A stretch of DNA of 64,000 nucleotides from Streptomyces diacarni (GCF_003323715.1 NZ_QOIN01000047.1:310001-374000), one strand, 5' to 3'; counted from the first letter of the stretch, positions 17,717-26,792 are shown. Notes: generated by a model from the letters alone, not told the origin. Numbers and translations are program-made.

Positions 17717-18712
17717 ATGGCGGACGTGTCCACGAAGCCGTACGTCGACCTCAGCCGCGCGGACTGGAGCGCCCTGCGCGAGCGCACCCCCCTCCCGCTG
17801 ACCGCCGCCGAGGTCGAGGCCCTGCGCGGACTCGGCGACGTCATCGACCTCGACGAGGTGCGGGACATCTACCTGCCGCTGGCCCGGCTGCTGCACCTGT
17901 ACGTCGAGGCCACGCACGGGCTGCGCAGAGCGCTCAACACCTTCCTCACCGACCCCCGCTCCCCGGGCAGTCCGACGCCGCAGCGCGGCACCCCCTTCGT
18001 CATCGGGGTCGCCGGCAGCGTCGCCGTCGGCAAGTCCACCGTCTCCCGGCTCCTGCAAGCGCTGCTCGCCCGCCCGCAGCCCCCGGCCGAGGGGCACCCG
18101 CAGCCGGAAGCGCCGCGCGTCGAACGCGTGACCACCGACGGCTTCCTGCTGCCCAAGGCCGAACTGGAACGACGCGGCCTGATGTCCCGCAAGGGCTTCC
18201 CCGAGTCCTACGACCGCCGCGCCCTCACCCGCTTCGTCGCCGACGTCAAAGCCGGCAAGCCCGAGGTGACGGCCCCCGTCTACTCACACCTGGTCTACGA
18301 CATCGTCCCCGGCGCACACCTGACCGTGCGCCGCCCCGACATCCTGATCGTCGAGGGCCTCAACGTGCTCCAGCCCGCGCTGCCCGGCAAGGACAACCGC
18401 ACCCGGGTGGCCGTCGCCGACTACTTCGACTTCTCCGTGTACGTGGACGCGCGCACCGCGGACATCGAGCGGTGGTACCTGCACCGCTTCCGCGAGCTGC
18501 GCCAGACGGCCTTCCAGAACCCGCGCTCGTACTTCCACACCTACACCGGCGTCAGCGAGGAAGAGGCCCTCGACTACGCCCGCACCACCTGGCGCACGAT
18601 CAACGAACCCAACCTCCGCGAGAACATAGCCCCCACCCGCGGCCGAGCGACCCTCCAGCTGCACAAGGGCCCCGACCACACGGTGGAGCGGCTGTCCCTG
18701 CGCAAGCTGTGA
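17717..18712 (+). CDS. coaA: Pantothenate kinase, type I
   Basis: First and committed step of CoA synthesis. P-loop GVAGSVAVGKSTVSRLLQAL, VTTDGFLLP, MSRKGFPESYDRRAL, YSHLVYDIVP, and ILIVEGLNVLQ are all CoaA-type. The ATG at 17717 gives 331 aa; a GTG nine bases on is an alternative. An internal linker (about 110-130) is Pro-rich and longer than in many homologues. It converges on glmM. Confidence 0.96.
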   Translation: MADVSTKPYVDLSRADWSALRERTPLPLTAAEVEALRGLGDVIDLDEVRDIYLPLARLLHLYVEATHGLRRALNTFLTDPRSPGSPTPQRGTPFVIGVAGSVAVGKSTVSRLLQALLARPQPPAEGHPQPEAPRVERVTTDGFLLPKAELERRGLMSRKGFPESYDRRALTRFVADVKAGKPEVTAPVYSHLVYDIVPGAHLTVRRPDILIVEGLNVLQPALPGKDNRTRVAVADYFDFSVYVDARTADIERWYLHRFRELRQTAFQNPRSYFHTYTGVSEEEALDYARTTWRTINEPNLRENIAPTRGRATLQLHKGPDHTVERLSLRKL

Positions 18713-18742
18713 GAGCCGCATCCCGCGGTCCTCCTCGGGGCC

Positions 18743-20122
18743 TCAGCCCAGCGCGCGCTTGACCACGTCCGCGAGCCGCCCGGCCACCGCCCGCGCGTGC
18801 TCGATGTCGGCGGCCTCCACCATCACCCGCACCAGCGGTTCGGTCCCCGACGGGCGCAGCAGCACCCGCCCGGTCTCCCCCAGCTCCCGCTCCGCCTCGG
18901 CGACGGCGGACACCAGCTCCGAAGCCGACTCGACCCGCGACTTGTCCACATCGGACACGTTCACCAGCACCTGCGGCAGCCGCTCCATGACCCCGGCCAG
19001 CTCGGCGAGAGAGCGGTCCGTCGCCGCCACGCGGGCCGCCAGCATGAGCCCGGTCAGCGTGCCGTCACCCGTGGTCGCGTGGTCGAGGACGATCACGTGC
19101 CCGGACTGCTCGCCGCCCAGCGAGAACCCGCCGTGCTTCATCTCCTCCAGCACGTAGCGGTCGCCCACCGCCGTGCGGGCCAGCTCGACGCCCTCGCGCT
19201 CCATGGCCAGCTTGAAGCCGAGGTTGGACATCACCGTGGCCACGACGGTGTCCTTGCGCAGCTGCCCGGCCTCCTTCATGGCCAGAGCCAGCACGGCGAG
19301 GATCTGGTCCCCGTCCACCTCGTGCCCGTCGGCGTCGACGGCCAGGCAGCGGTCCGCGTCGCCGTCGTGCGCCACCCCGAGGTCGGCGCCGCTGCGCACG
19401 ACCGCCTCGCGCAGCCCGTCGAGGTGGGTGGAGCCGCAGTCGTCGTTGATGTTGAGCCCGTCGGGGTCGGTGCCGATGGTCACCACATCGGCCCCGGCCC
19501 GCGCGAACGCCTCCGGGGACACCCGCGCCGCGGCGCCGTGCGCACCGTCGATGACGACCTTCAGCCCGTCCAGCCGGTTGGGCAGCACACCCACGAGGTG
19601 GGCGACGTAGTTGTCGAAGCCCTCGTCGTAGTCCCTGACCCGGCCGACGCCCGCGCCGAGGGGACGCTCCCACGCCTGACCGCCCGCGTGCTCGCGGTAA
19701 AGGGCCTCGATGCGGTCCTCCAGCTCGTCGGCCAGCTTGTGGCCGCCGCGGGCGAAGAACTTGATGCCGTTGTCGGGCATCGGGTTGTGGCTGGCCGACA
19801 GCATCACGCCCAGGTCGGCACCGAGGGAACCGGTCAGATAGGCGACCGCAGGCGTGGGCAGTACGCCGACGCGCAGCACGTCCACCCCCGCGCTGGCCAG
19901 CCCGGCCACGACGGCGGCCTCCAGGAACTCGCCCGAGGCACGCGGATCCCGTCCGACGACGGCCACCGGACGGGTGGTGTCCTGCGCCGCCTCGGCGCTC
20001 GCCCCCGCCTTCGCCTCGGTCAGCACGTGGGCCGCCGCGACGGACAGCCCGAGCGCCAGCTCGGCCGTCAGCCCCGCGTTCGCGACACCGCGTACACCGT
20101 CGGTTCCGAAGAGTCGTGCCAC
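18743..20122 (-). CDS. glmM: Phosphoglucosamine mutase
   Basis: Interconverts glucosamine-6-P and glucosamine-1-P for UDP-GlcNAc. LFGTDGVRGVAN opens the protein; MLSASHNPMPDNGIKFF carries the phosphoserine (about Ser111); DGDADRCL is the Mg-binding loop; LLRPSGTEPLVRVMVEA closes the active site. 459 aa, standard. It lies downstream of rpsI but beyond a strong hairpin. Confidence 0.97.
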   Translation of the reverse strand: MARLFGTDGVRGVANAGLTAELALGLSVAAAHVLTEAKAGASAEAAQDTTRPVAVVGRDPRASGEFLEAAVVAGLASAGVDVLRVGVLPTPAVAYLTGSLGADLGVMLSASHNPMPDNGIKFFARGGHKLADELEDRIEALYREHAGGQAWERPLGAGVGRVRDYDEGFDNYVAHLVGVLPNRLDGLKVVIDGAHGAAARVSPEAFARAGADVVTIGTDPDGLNINDDCGSTHLDGLREAVVRSGADLGVAHDGDADRCLAVDADGHEVDGDQILAVLALAMKEAGQLRKDTVVATVMSNLGFKLAMEREGVELARTAVGDRYVLEEMKHGGFSLGGEQSGHVIVLDHATTGDGTLTGLMLAARVAATDRSLAELAGVMERLPQVLVNVSDVDKSRVESASELVSAVAEAERELGETGRVLLRPSGTEPLVRVMVEAADIEHARAVAGRLADVVKRALG

Positions 20123-20354
20123 TGTCGTTCCTCCGAGTTCTCCGGGCGTTCACCGGGCGGGCGTGGGAAGCCCGGCACACCAGATATACGCCCCGTTGTC
20201 AGCGTGACGGCGCGGGCACCGCCACGGGGGCCCGCAGGGCGGCCCGGATGCCCGAACGCGCACACGCCCGTCCGTGCGCCCGCACGCCCCCGATGAGGGG
20301 ATGCCGGTCCCGACCCCGGCGAGAGAACGGATGCCCCGACGGCACCCGATACGA

Positions 20355-20399
20355 CGGATGCCCCGTCGGCACCGGTGTGGGGTGCCGACGGGGCATCCG
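20355..20399 (-). terminator. Terminator hairpin after rpsI
   Basis: Perfect 19-bp inverted repeat (arms 20355-20373 and 20381-20399, 7-nt loop) starting about 30 bp after the rpsI stop, without a T-run, as usual in Streptomyces. Partial sequence echoes of the arm (GGATGCCCCGACGGCACCCG) lie at 20328-20347. The rest of the 20123-20428 gap holds no gene. Confidence 0.9.
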
Positions 20400-20428
20400 G
20401 AAAGGCTCCAGCTCCAGCGAGCGCTGCC

Positions 20429-20932
20429 TCAGCGCTTGCTGTACTGCGTGCCCTTGCGGGCCTTCTTGAGACCGGCCTTCTTGCGCTCGACCGCACGGGC
20501 GTCACGCGTGAGGAACCCGGCCTTCTTCAGCGGGCCGCGGTTGTTGTCCGCGTCCGCCTCGTTCAGCGCGCGGGCCACGCCCAGGCGCAGGGCGCCGGCC
20601 TGACCCGAGATGCCGCCGCCGGAGATGCGGGCGACGACGTCGTAGCGCTCGTCGAGCTCCAGAACCTTGAAGGGCTCGTTGACTTCCTGCTGGTGCACCT
20701 TGTTGGGGAAGTACCCCTCCAGGGTGCGACCGTTGATCTTCCACTGGCCCGAGCCCGGGATGATGCGGACACGGGCGATGGCGTTCTTCCGGCGACCGGT
20801 GCCGGCGGCCGGCTGCGGGTCGCCGAACCGGGAGGCCATGGACTCGGAGGTGTACTCCTGCGGGGCCTCAGGGGTCTCGGTCGTGTACTCCTCGACGCCC
20901 TCGACGGGGGTCTCGGCGGTGGTCTCGGCCAC
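20429..20932 (-). CDS. rpsI: Ribosomal protein S9
   Basis: 30S head protein. Core GTGRRKNAIARVRIIPGSG, VVARISGGGISGQAGALRLG and the C-terminal KKAGLKKARKGTQYSKR that reaches the P-site are present. An acidic N-terminal extension of about 40 residues (MAETTAETPVEGVEEYTTE) is typical of actinobacterial S9. It follows rplM by 42 bp in one operon. Confidence 0.98.
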   Translation of the reverse strand: MAETTAETPVEGVEEYTTETPEAPQEYTSESMASRFGDPQPAAGTGRRKNAIARVRIIPGSGQWKINGRTLEGYFPNKVHQQEVNEPFKVLELDERYDVVARISGGGISGQAGALRLGVARALNEADADNNRGPLKKAGFLTRDARAVERKKAGLKKARKGTQYSKR

Positions 20933-20974
20933 GATTCTCCTCAGCTTTTCTTCAGTCTTAGGGGGTGGCCGGAC

Positions 20975-21418
20975 TTACTGCGCGACCTGGCTGATCTCGA
21001 ACGGCACGGGCTGCTGCGCACCGTGGGGGTGCTGCTCACCCGCGTAGACCTTCAGCTTCGAGAGCATCTGACGGCCCAGAGCGTTCTTGGGGAGCATGCC
21101 CTTGACGGCCTTCTCCACCGCCTTCTCCGGGTTCTTGTCCAGCAGCTCGTCGTAGCGGACGGAGCGCAGACCACCCGGGTAACCGGAGTGCCGGTAGGCC
21201 ATCTTCTGGGTCCGCTTGTTGCCCGACAGGTGCACCTTGTCGGCGTTGACGATGATGACGAAGTCACCGGTGTCGACGTGGGGCGCGTAGGTGGGCTTGT
21301 GCTTACCACGCAGGAGAGTGGCGGCCTGAGAGGCCAGACGGCCGAGGACGACGTCCTGGGCGTCGATCACGTGCCACTGGCGCTGGATGTCGCCGGGCTT
21401 GGGGCTGTACGTACGCAC
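20975..21418 (-). CDS. rplM: Ribosomal protein L13
   Basis: Early-assembly 50S protein. VRTYSPKPGDIQRQWHVIDA, ADKVHLSGNKRTQKMAYRHS and GMLPKNALGRQML are diagnostic. The GTG at 21418 gives 147 aa, the usual length; the frame is open further upstream into the leader. First gene of the rplM-rpsI operon. Confidence 0.98.
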   Translation of the reverse strand: MRTYSPKPGDIQRQWHVIDAQDVVLGRLASQAATLLRGKHKPTYAPHVDTGDFVIIVNADKVHLSGNKRTQKMAYRHSGYPGGLRSVRYDELLDKNPEKAVEKAVKGMLPKNALGRQMLSKLKVYAGEQHPHGAQQPVPFEISQVAQ

Positions 21419-21599
21419 GGTCGTAGCCTTCGCTTCTCTCAATGATTGGGTCCTGACAGCGGGCCAACCAGGCAGATCACGACAGGCGAGACCACGCACG
21501 GTGACGCATCCGCAGGTGATCGCTGGTCATCGACCGGTAGGCCGGGTGTAAAGACCCCCCACGTGAGAACAGGCAAGCCAATACACACAACGATCCAAC

Positions 21600-21629
21600 A
21601 GAATACCGACCCTCCCCTGTACGGGTCAA
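21600..21629 (-). promoter_or_regulatory. rplM-rpsI promoter (-35 TTGACC, -10 TATTCT)
   Basis: On the minus strand TTGACC (21624-21629) and TATTCT (21600-21605) are 18 bp apart, about 185 bp upstream of rplM. The long leader between could hold feedback control by L13, but no specific structure was identified. Confidence 0.6.
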
Positions 21630-22184
21630 AACCGTCCCGGCCCCACCGCCTACCGGCAGCCCCTCACCGCGCCCGCGCCACCCTGCCCTCGTCCCACACC
21701 GGATCCGGCGCCTCCCGCACCCGGCCGTCCGCGCCGAAGACCAGGAAGCGGTCGAAGGAACGGGCGAACCAGCGGTCGTGGGTGACTGCCAGGACGGTAC
21801 CCTCGAACGTTTCCAGCCCCTCCTGGAGTGCCTCGGCGGACTTCAGGTCCAGGTTGTCCGTCGGCTCGTCCAACAGCAGGGCCGTGGCTCCGGCCAGCTC
21901 CAGCAGCAGGATCTGGAAGCGGGCCTGCTGGCCGCCGGACAGGCGCCCGAAGGCCAGCTCCGCCTGCCGGGTCAGCTCGTAGCGGCGCAGCGCGGACATC
22001 GCGGCGCCGCGGTCGTGGGCGTGCTCCTTCCACAGGATGTCCAGCAGGGTGCGTTCGGCCAGTTCCGGATGGGAGTGGGTCTGGGCGAAGTGGCCCGGGA
22101 CGACGCGGGCGCCCAGTTTCCAGTCGCCCGTGTGCGCCACGTCCCCGCCCGCCAGCAGCCGCAGGAAGTGCGACTTCCCCGAGC

Positions 22185-22214
22185 CTCCCCCAGCTAACGC
22201 CGGGAGGTGCCCCC
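22185..22214 (-). repeat. Hairpin repeat inside Walker A of domain 2
   Basis: 30-bp element identical to the copy at 23218, flanked by the same bases (C before, AG after). It splits RVAVLGS-x-GSGKSHFLRLLAG and introduces TAG on the coding strand. Confidence 0.93.
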
Positions 22215-22781
22215 AGAGCCGAGCACGGCGACCCGCTCCCCGTAGAAGACCTCCAGGTCGAAGGGGCGCATCAGTCCCGCCAGCTCCAGGCCGGCACAGG
22301 TGATCGCCCGCACGCCCGTCCTGCCGCCGCGCAGCCGCATGCGGATGTCCTGCTCGCGCGGCGGCTCCAGCGGCGGCCCCGCCTCCTCGAACCTGTGCAG
22401 CCGCGTACGGGCCGCCTGCAGCCTGGAGGCCATGTCCGAGTTGAAGGCGGCCTTCTGCTTGTACATGATGACCAGCCGCTTGAGCTTGGCGTGCTCCTCA
22501 TCCCACCTCCGCCGCAACTCCCCGAACCGCGCGAACCGCTCCTTGCGCGCCGCGTGGAACGTCGCGAAGCCACCGCCGTGCACCCACACGTCACTGCCCG
22601 CCGCGCCCGGCTCGACCGCCACGACACGGTCGGCGGCGCGCGCCAGCAGCTCCCGGTCGTGGGAGATGAACAGCACCGTCTTCTTCGTCTCGCGCAGCCG
22701 CTCCTCCAGCCAGCGCTTGCCGGGGACGTCGAGATAGTTGTCCGGCTCGTCCAGCAGCAGCACCTCGTCCGTGCCGCGCAT

Positions 22782-22812
22782 GGGGGCACCGCCCGGCCGG
22801 AAGCTGGGGGAG
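22782..22812 (+). repeat. Hairpin repeat after the domain 1 signature
   Basis: 31-bp variant of the same element in opposite orientation (plus strand GGGGGCACCGCCCGGCCGGA, ending AGCTGGGGGAG). It lies between LSGGEQKRLVLE and RGTDEVLLLDEP and shifts the frame without an immediate stop. Confidence 0.9.
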
Positions 22813-23217
22813 ACTCCAGCACCAGCCTCTTCTGCTCACCACCCGAGAGCGTGCGCACCTGGCGCCACTGCGCCTTCTCGTACGGCACGCCCAGCGCGGC
22901 GACGGTGCACATGTCCCACAGCGTCTCGGCCTCGTAGCCGCGCACCTCGGCCCAGTCGGCGAGGGCCTGCGCGTAGCGCAGCTGCGCGGCCTCGTCGTCG
23001 ACGGTCATCACCGCGTACTCCGCCTCGTCCACCGCCCTCGCCGCCGTACGGATCCGCGGGTGGGCCACCGAGACGAGGAGGTCCCGCACACTCGACTCGT
23101 CCCGCACGCTCCCCACGAACTGCGGCATCACGCCGAGCCCGCCGCTGACGGTGACCGTCCCCGCGTCCGGCTTCACCTCGCCCGCGATCAGCCGCAACAG
23201 CGTCGTCTTACCCGCGC

Positions 23218-23247
23218 CTCCCCCAGCTAACGCCGGGAGGTGCCCCC
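23218..23247 (-). repeat. Hairpin repeat inside Walker A of domain 1
   Basis: 30-bp element beginning CTCCCCCAGCTAACGCCGGG on the plus strand and ending GGTGCCCCC. It is identical to the copy at 22185. It splits VALVGA-x-GAGKTTLLRLIAG, and the coding strand reads into TAG within the element. The arms can fold (CCTCCC with GGGAGG). Confidence 0.93.
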
Positions 23248-23438
23248 AGCCCCCACCAGCGCCACCGAGGCACCCTCACCCACCCGCAGCGACGCGTCGT
23301 CGAACAGCGCCCTCCCGTCGGGCAGAGAGAAGGCAAGGTGCGCGGCCTCGACATGTCCCATGCGGCGATTGTCACGGTCTGACGACGCCCACACCAAGCG
23401 AATATCGGGCAACAGGCGCGGCGCCATAAGATGCGGAC

Positions 23439-24326
23439 ATGAGCTTTGGGCAGGGGGGACCCCAGTGGGGGTCCCAGGGCGGCGGACCCGGCGGACCCGG
23501 CTGGAACACCGGCGGCTCCACACCGACACCCGACTGGGCGGAACTCGCAGACGAGGCAGAACGCCGGCGCACCCGGCGCCGCCGCTGGCTGCTGGCGGGC
23601 GGCGGCGCGCTGGCGACCGCCGCCGTCGCGGGCATCGTCGCGGTGGCCGTCGTCAACGAGGGCGGCTCGCAGGGCGCCTCCGACAAGCCGTCGGATTCGC
23701 TGCCGCCCTCGTCGAGCATCCCGAGCGACGACAAGGAACCCGAGCCCACCTTCAAGAACGAGCCGCCGCCCCCGCCGCCGCCCAAGGACTTCATCTCCGA
23801 CGCCAAGCGAGACAAGGCGCCGCTGTCCGCCGACACGCTCTACCCGAGCAAGAAGGTGACCGTCAACGGCCACCCCTACGAGCTGGCCAAGACCTCCACC
23901 AGCGAGAACTGCGCCGACGCGGCGCACTCGGGCCTGGGCCCCGTGCTGACCCGCAACAAGTGCGACACCCTCTACCGCGCCACCTACACCCACGACGGGC
24001 TCGCCGTCACGGTCGGCATCGCGGTCTTCGCGGACGCCAAGACGGCCGCGCAGGTCAAGAAGGACTACCAGCCCAACCTCGTGGCGCTGCCCGGCAGCGG
24101 TGTCCCCGACTTCTGCCGCACCGTCACCTGCCGCACCACAGCCAACTCCCTGGGCCGCTACGCCTACTTCACCATCGCGGGACGCACCAACGGGAAGGCC
24201 TCGGACGCCGGCGACAAGGAGGCGCAGCAGGCCGCCCTCGACGGCTCCAACTACGCCTACGCGCGCGTCCTGGAGCGCGGCCGCAGCCAGTCCTCGGACG
24301 CCGCGCAGGCTCCCGAGCCCGACTGA
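23439..24326 (+). CDS. Membrane-anchored secreted hypothetical protein (295 aa)
   Basis: Gly/Pro-rich cytosolic head (MSFGQGGPQWGSQGGGPGG), a basic stretch RRRTRRRRW, then one membrane helix (about 50-70, LLAGGGALATAAVAGIVAVA). A Ser/Pro-rich linker with seven consecutive prolines leads to an extracytoplasmic domain with four Cys (ENCADAA, RNKCDTLY, DFCRTVTCR). Typical of Streptomyces surface proteins of unknown function. The head is encoded by a near-palindromic GGGACCCC/GGGGTCCC segment at 23456-23474. Divergent from the broken ABC-F gene. Confidence 0.75.
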   Translation: MSFGQGGPQWGSQGGGPGGPGWNTGGSTPTPDWAELADEAERRRTRRRRWLLAGGGALATAAVAGIVAVAVVNEGGSQGASDKPSDSLPPSSSIPSDDKEPEPTFKNEPPPPPPPKDFISDAKRDKAPLSADTLYPSKKVTVNGHPYELAKTSTSENCADAAHSGLGPVLTRNKCDTLYRATYTHDGLAVTVGIAVFADAKTAAQVKKDYQPNLVALPGSGVPDFCRTVTCRTTANSLGRYAYFTIAGRTNGKASDAGDKEAQQAALDGSNYAYARVLERGRSQSSDAAQAPEPD

Positions 24327-24394
24327 CCCGAAGGACTGGCCGGCCCCGCGGGGCCGAAGAACTGGTGGGCCCCGCGGGGGCGAAGGGGGAAGCG

Positions 24395-24619
24395 GTGCAG
24401 TCCGACGAGGCCGTCATCGGCTGCTTCGGCGTACTCGTCATCGGCACCAGGGGCGCGGCGGGCCCCGGCGAGGTGCTGGTGAGCGTCAGGGGCGGGTCCG
24501 AGACGTTCCTGGCCTGGTCGCCCGAGCCGCTGCCCACCGGCACGACCGTCCTGGTGATCGAGTCGCGCGGCACCCGCCAGGTCGACGTCAGCGCGTGGCG
24601 AGACCCACTGGAGCCATGA
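24395..24619 (+). CDS. NfeD-like OB-fold protein (74 aa)
   Basis: GTG start after GGGGGAAGC. The sequence IGCFGVLVIGTRGAAGPGEV and LPTGTTVLVIESRG matches a small beta-barrel like the C-terminal OB domain of NfeD, without NfeD membrane helices. It lies 40 bp upstream of a flotillin gene, the classic NfeD partner, which supports the call. A 14-bp palindrome GGCCCCGCGGGGCC (24342-24355) separates it from the previous gene. Confidence 0.7.
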   Translation: MQSDEAVIGCFGVLVIGTRGAAGPGEVLVSVRGGSETFLAWSPEPLPTGTTVLVIESRGTRQVDVSAWRDPLEP

Positions 24620-24659
24620 ACCGCCCCGCGCCCCGGCGCGGTCGAGGAGAGGATGAAAC

Positions 24660-25826
24660 ATGTTCGGATACCGCGTCCCCTCGCCGGACGAGGCCATGCT
24701 GATCTCGGGTGGCCGACGCGGCCTCAAGGGGGCACCGTTCCGCGTCGTCACCGGCCACGGCACGTTCGTCCTGCCGATCTTCCGCAAGGTGCGGTTCCTC
24801 ACGCTGGCGATGAGCGAGTCCGAGGTCGCCGAGACGTGCGTGACCAAGCAGGGCATCGTGCTGACCGTCCGCGCCGTCATCGCGTTCAAGGTCGGCAACG
24901 ACAACGAATCCATCGTCAACGCCGGCCAGCGCTTCCTCTCCGAACAGGAGCAGATGTCGGTGCTGACGGGCCGCATCTTCTCCGGCCATCTGCGGTCCAT
25001 CATCGGCTCCATGACGGTCGAGGAGATCGTCACCGAGCGGCAGAAGCTGGCCACCGAGGTGCTGGAGACCTCCAAGACGGAGATGGGCAAGATCGGCCTG
25101 ATCGTCGACTCCTTCCAGATCCAGTCCATCGACGACGGCGACACCGGCTACATCGAGGCCATGTCGTCCCCGCACAAGGCAGCCATCCAGCGCCAGGCCA
25201 AGATCGCCGAGGCGCAGGCCACCCAGGCGTCCGTCGAGGCCCAGCAGGAAGCCGCCCGCAACCAGGCCGAGTACGAACGCCAGACCGCCATCGTCGAGGC
25301 CGAGTACAAGGCCGAGGTCGACCGCGCACAGGCCCAGTCAGCGCAGGCGGGCCCGCTCGCCCAGGCCCACGCCCAGCAGGAGGTCCTCGCCGCGCAGACG
25401 GAACTGGCCGAGCGCGCCGCACAGTTGCGGCAGCAGGAACTGGTCGCCGAGGTCGTCAAGCCCGCCGAGGCCGAGGCCGAACGCATCAAGGTCGTCGCCC
25501 TCGCCGAGGCGGAACGCATGAAGATCCAGGCCGAGGCCGCCGCCTCCCACGACCGGGTCGCCCTCGACCAACTGCTGATCGACCAGCTCCCGCAGATCGT
25601 CAAGGAAGCCGCGACCGGCCTCTCCCACGCCAACGTCAACGTCCTCAACGGCGCCGACGGCCTCGGCGAGGTCGCAGCGGGGCTCGTCAGCCAGGGGCTG
25701 ACGATCCTCGACACCGTCAAGCAGAACCTCGGCAAACCGGCCGAGGGCGAAACCACCACCACCGGGACCCCGAGGTCCCCGGCCCCCCGCACAGGCCCCG
25801 ACGACGGGCCTGTGGCGATCCCGTAG
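24660..25826 (+). CDS. Flotillin-like SPFH-domain protein
   Basis: 388 aa. The N-terminal SPFH/band-7 part (SPDEAMLISGGRRG, FVLPIFRKVRFLTLAMSE, CVTKQGIVLTVRAVIAFKV) is followed by a long Glu/Ala-rich coiled coil (about 175-300, EAQATQASVEAQQEAARNQA) and a flotillin C-terminal segment (LIDQLPQIVKEAATGL). Flotillins scaffold membrane microdomains. A long N-terminal membrane helix is not evident, so membrane association may be peripheral. Forms a two-gene unit with the NfeD-like protein; convergent with truA. Confidence 0.9.
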   Translation: MFGYRVPSPDEAMLISGGRRGLKGAPFRVVTGHGTFVLPIFRKVRFLTLAMSESEVAETCVTKQGIVLTVRAVIAFKVGNDNESIVNAGQRFLSEQEQMSVLTGRIFSGHLRSIIGSMTVEEIVTERQKLATEVLETSKTEMGKIGLIVDSFQIQSIDDGDTGYIEAMSSPHKAAIQRQAKIAEAQATQASVEAQQEAARNQAEYERQTAIVEAEYKAEVDRAQAQSAQAGPLAQAHAQQEVLAAQTELAERAAQLRQQELVAEVVKPAEAEAERIKVVALAEAERMKIQAEAAASHDRVALDQLLIDQLPQIVKEAATGLSHANVNVLNGADGLGEVAAGLVSQGLTILDTVKQNLGKPAEGETTTTGTPRSPAPRTGPDDGPVAIP

Positions 25827-25843
25827 GGCGGGGGCCGCTCTGT

Positions 25844-26698
25844 TCAGCAGCAGCCCGGCGAGGGCGGCAGCGGTGGCAGTGTGCGCTTGTTGCGGGAGGC
25901 GAGGTTGCGGGCCTCCAGTTCCTCGTCGGAGGGGTAGGCGACCTCCTCCAGGGTGAGCCCGTGCGGGCGCACCACGTGGACGGCCGAGTCGCGGACACCC
26001 GCGGCCAGGACCGTGGCGGGCCACTCGGGGGTCCGGTGGCCGTCGCCGACGAAGAGCATGGCTCCCACCAGGGCGCGGACCATGTTGTGGCAGAACGCGT
26101 CGGCCTGGACCGTGGCCTCCAGCACCCCGTCCGGGCGGCGCGCCCACTCCAGCCGCTGGAGGGTGCGGATCGTCGTGGCGCCCTCGCGCTTCTTGCAGTA
26201 CGCGGCGAAGTCGTGCTCGCCCAGCAGACCGCGCGCCGCCTCGTTCATGGCGTCGAGGTCCAGCGGCCAGTTGTGCCAGAGCACATGGCCGCGCAGCAGC
26301 GGGTCGACGCCGCCGGGGTGGTCGGTGACGCGGTAGGCGTAGCGGCGCCAGACCGCCGAGAAGCGGGCGTCGAAGTGCGCGGGCGCCTCGCTGACGCGCC
26401 GGACGCGTACGTCCATGGGCAGACGTCCCGCGAGCCGCCGCAGGAGCCGGTCACCCTGCTCGGCCCACACCTCGGCCGGCAGGTCCACGTGCGCGACCTG
26501 GCCGCGCGCGTGCACACCCGCGTCCGTCCGTCCCGCGACGGTCAGCTCGGGCGTCTCCTCGCGCCGCAGCACGACGCGGAGCGCGTCCTCGATCTCCCCC
26601 TGGACCGTGCGCTGCCCCTCCCGCTGCCTGGCCCAACCGGAGAAGTCCCGTCCGTCATAGGCCAGGTCGAGGCGTACGCGCACCACGTCGTTCGTCAC
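25844..26698 (-). CDS. truA: tRNA pseudouridine(38-40) synthase TruA
   Basis: LDLAYDGRDFSGWARQ starts the fold, and AGRTDAGVHARGQVAH contains the catalytic Asp. FCHNMVRALVGAMLFVGDG is the RNA-binding C-terminal motif. 284 aa with a Pro/Cys-rich end (PPLPPSPGCC). It follows rplQ, as in many bacteria, but beyond a terminator-like hairpin. Confidence 0.97.
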   Translation of the reverse strand: MTNDVVRVRLDLAYDGRDFSGWARQREGQRTVQGEIEDALRVVLRREETPELTVAGRTDAGVHARGQVAHVDLPAEVWAEQGDRLLRRLAGRLPMDVRVRRVSEAPAHFDARFSAVWRRYAYRVTDHPGGVDPLLRGHVLWHNWPLDLDAMNEAARGLLGEHDFAAYCKKREGATTIRTLQRLEWARRPDGVLEATVQADAFCHNMVRALVGAMLFVGDGHRTPEWPATVLAAGVRDSAVHVVRPHGLTLEEVAYPSDEELEARNLASRNKRTLPPLPPSPGCC

Positions 26699-26735
26699 TC
26701 GGCGATCCTCTCATCCACTCGGGCCCGCACATGAC

Positions 26736-26773
26736 GAGCGGGCCCGCCCCCCGGCTGGGGAACGGGCCCGCTC
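26736..26773 (-). terminator. Terminator hairpin after rplQ
   Basis: 11-bp perfect inverted repeat GAGCGGGCCCG / CGGGCCCGCTC with a 16-nt loop, 20 bp after the rplQ stop. Likely the end of the alpha operon; some read-through into truA is possible. Confidence 0.8.
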
Positions 26774-26792
26774 ACGCGTCAGGCGCGCGGCG

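Larger units (their letters stand above)
21664..23361 (-). pseudogene. ABC-F ATPase gene interrupted by three short repeat insertions
   Basis: Duplicated ABC ATPase of the ABC-F (ribosome-associated/antibiotic resistance) class. The ATG at 23361 opens MGHVEAAHLAFSLPDGRALF. The two signatures LSGGEQKRLVLE and LSGGQQARFQILLLE and the two Walker B motifs (VLLLDEPDNYLD, ALLLDEPTDNLDL) are intact. The frame is broken at three points (22185-22214, 22782-22812, 23218-23247), each by a near-identical hairpin repeat; two lie exactly inside the Walker A motifs. Removing a net 26 bp at each restores a single 539-codon frame with no other lesion. As read, translation stops at a TAG in the first insert. 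It is either a recent pseudogene or expressed by an unknown route. Confidence 0.85.

Noticed and set aside
22185..23247. Repeats as self-splicing introns or inteins
   Set aside because: About 30 bp is far too short for any known intron or intein and they carry no coding capacity.
21664..23361. ABC-F frame breaks as random sequencing errors
   Set aside because: All three breaks coincide with the same structured repeat and share a net +26 bp; random errors would not do that. A repeat-related assembly error remains possible but less likely.
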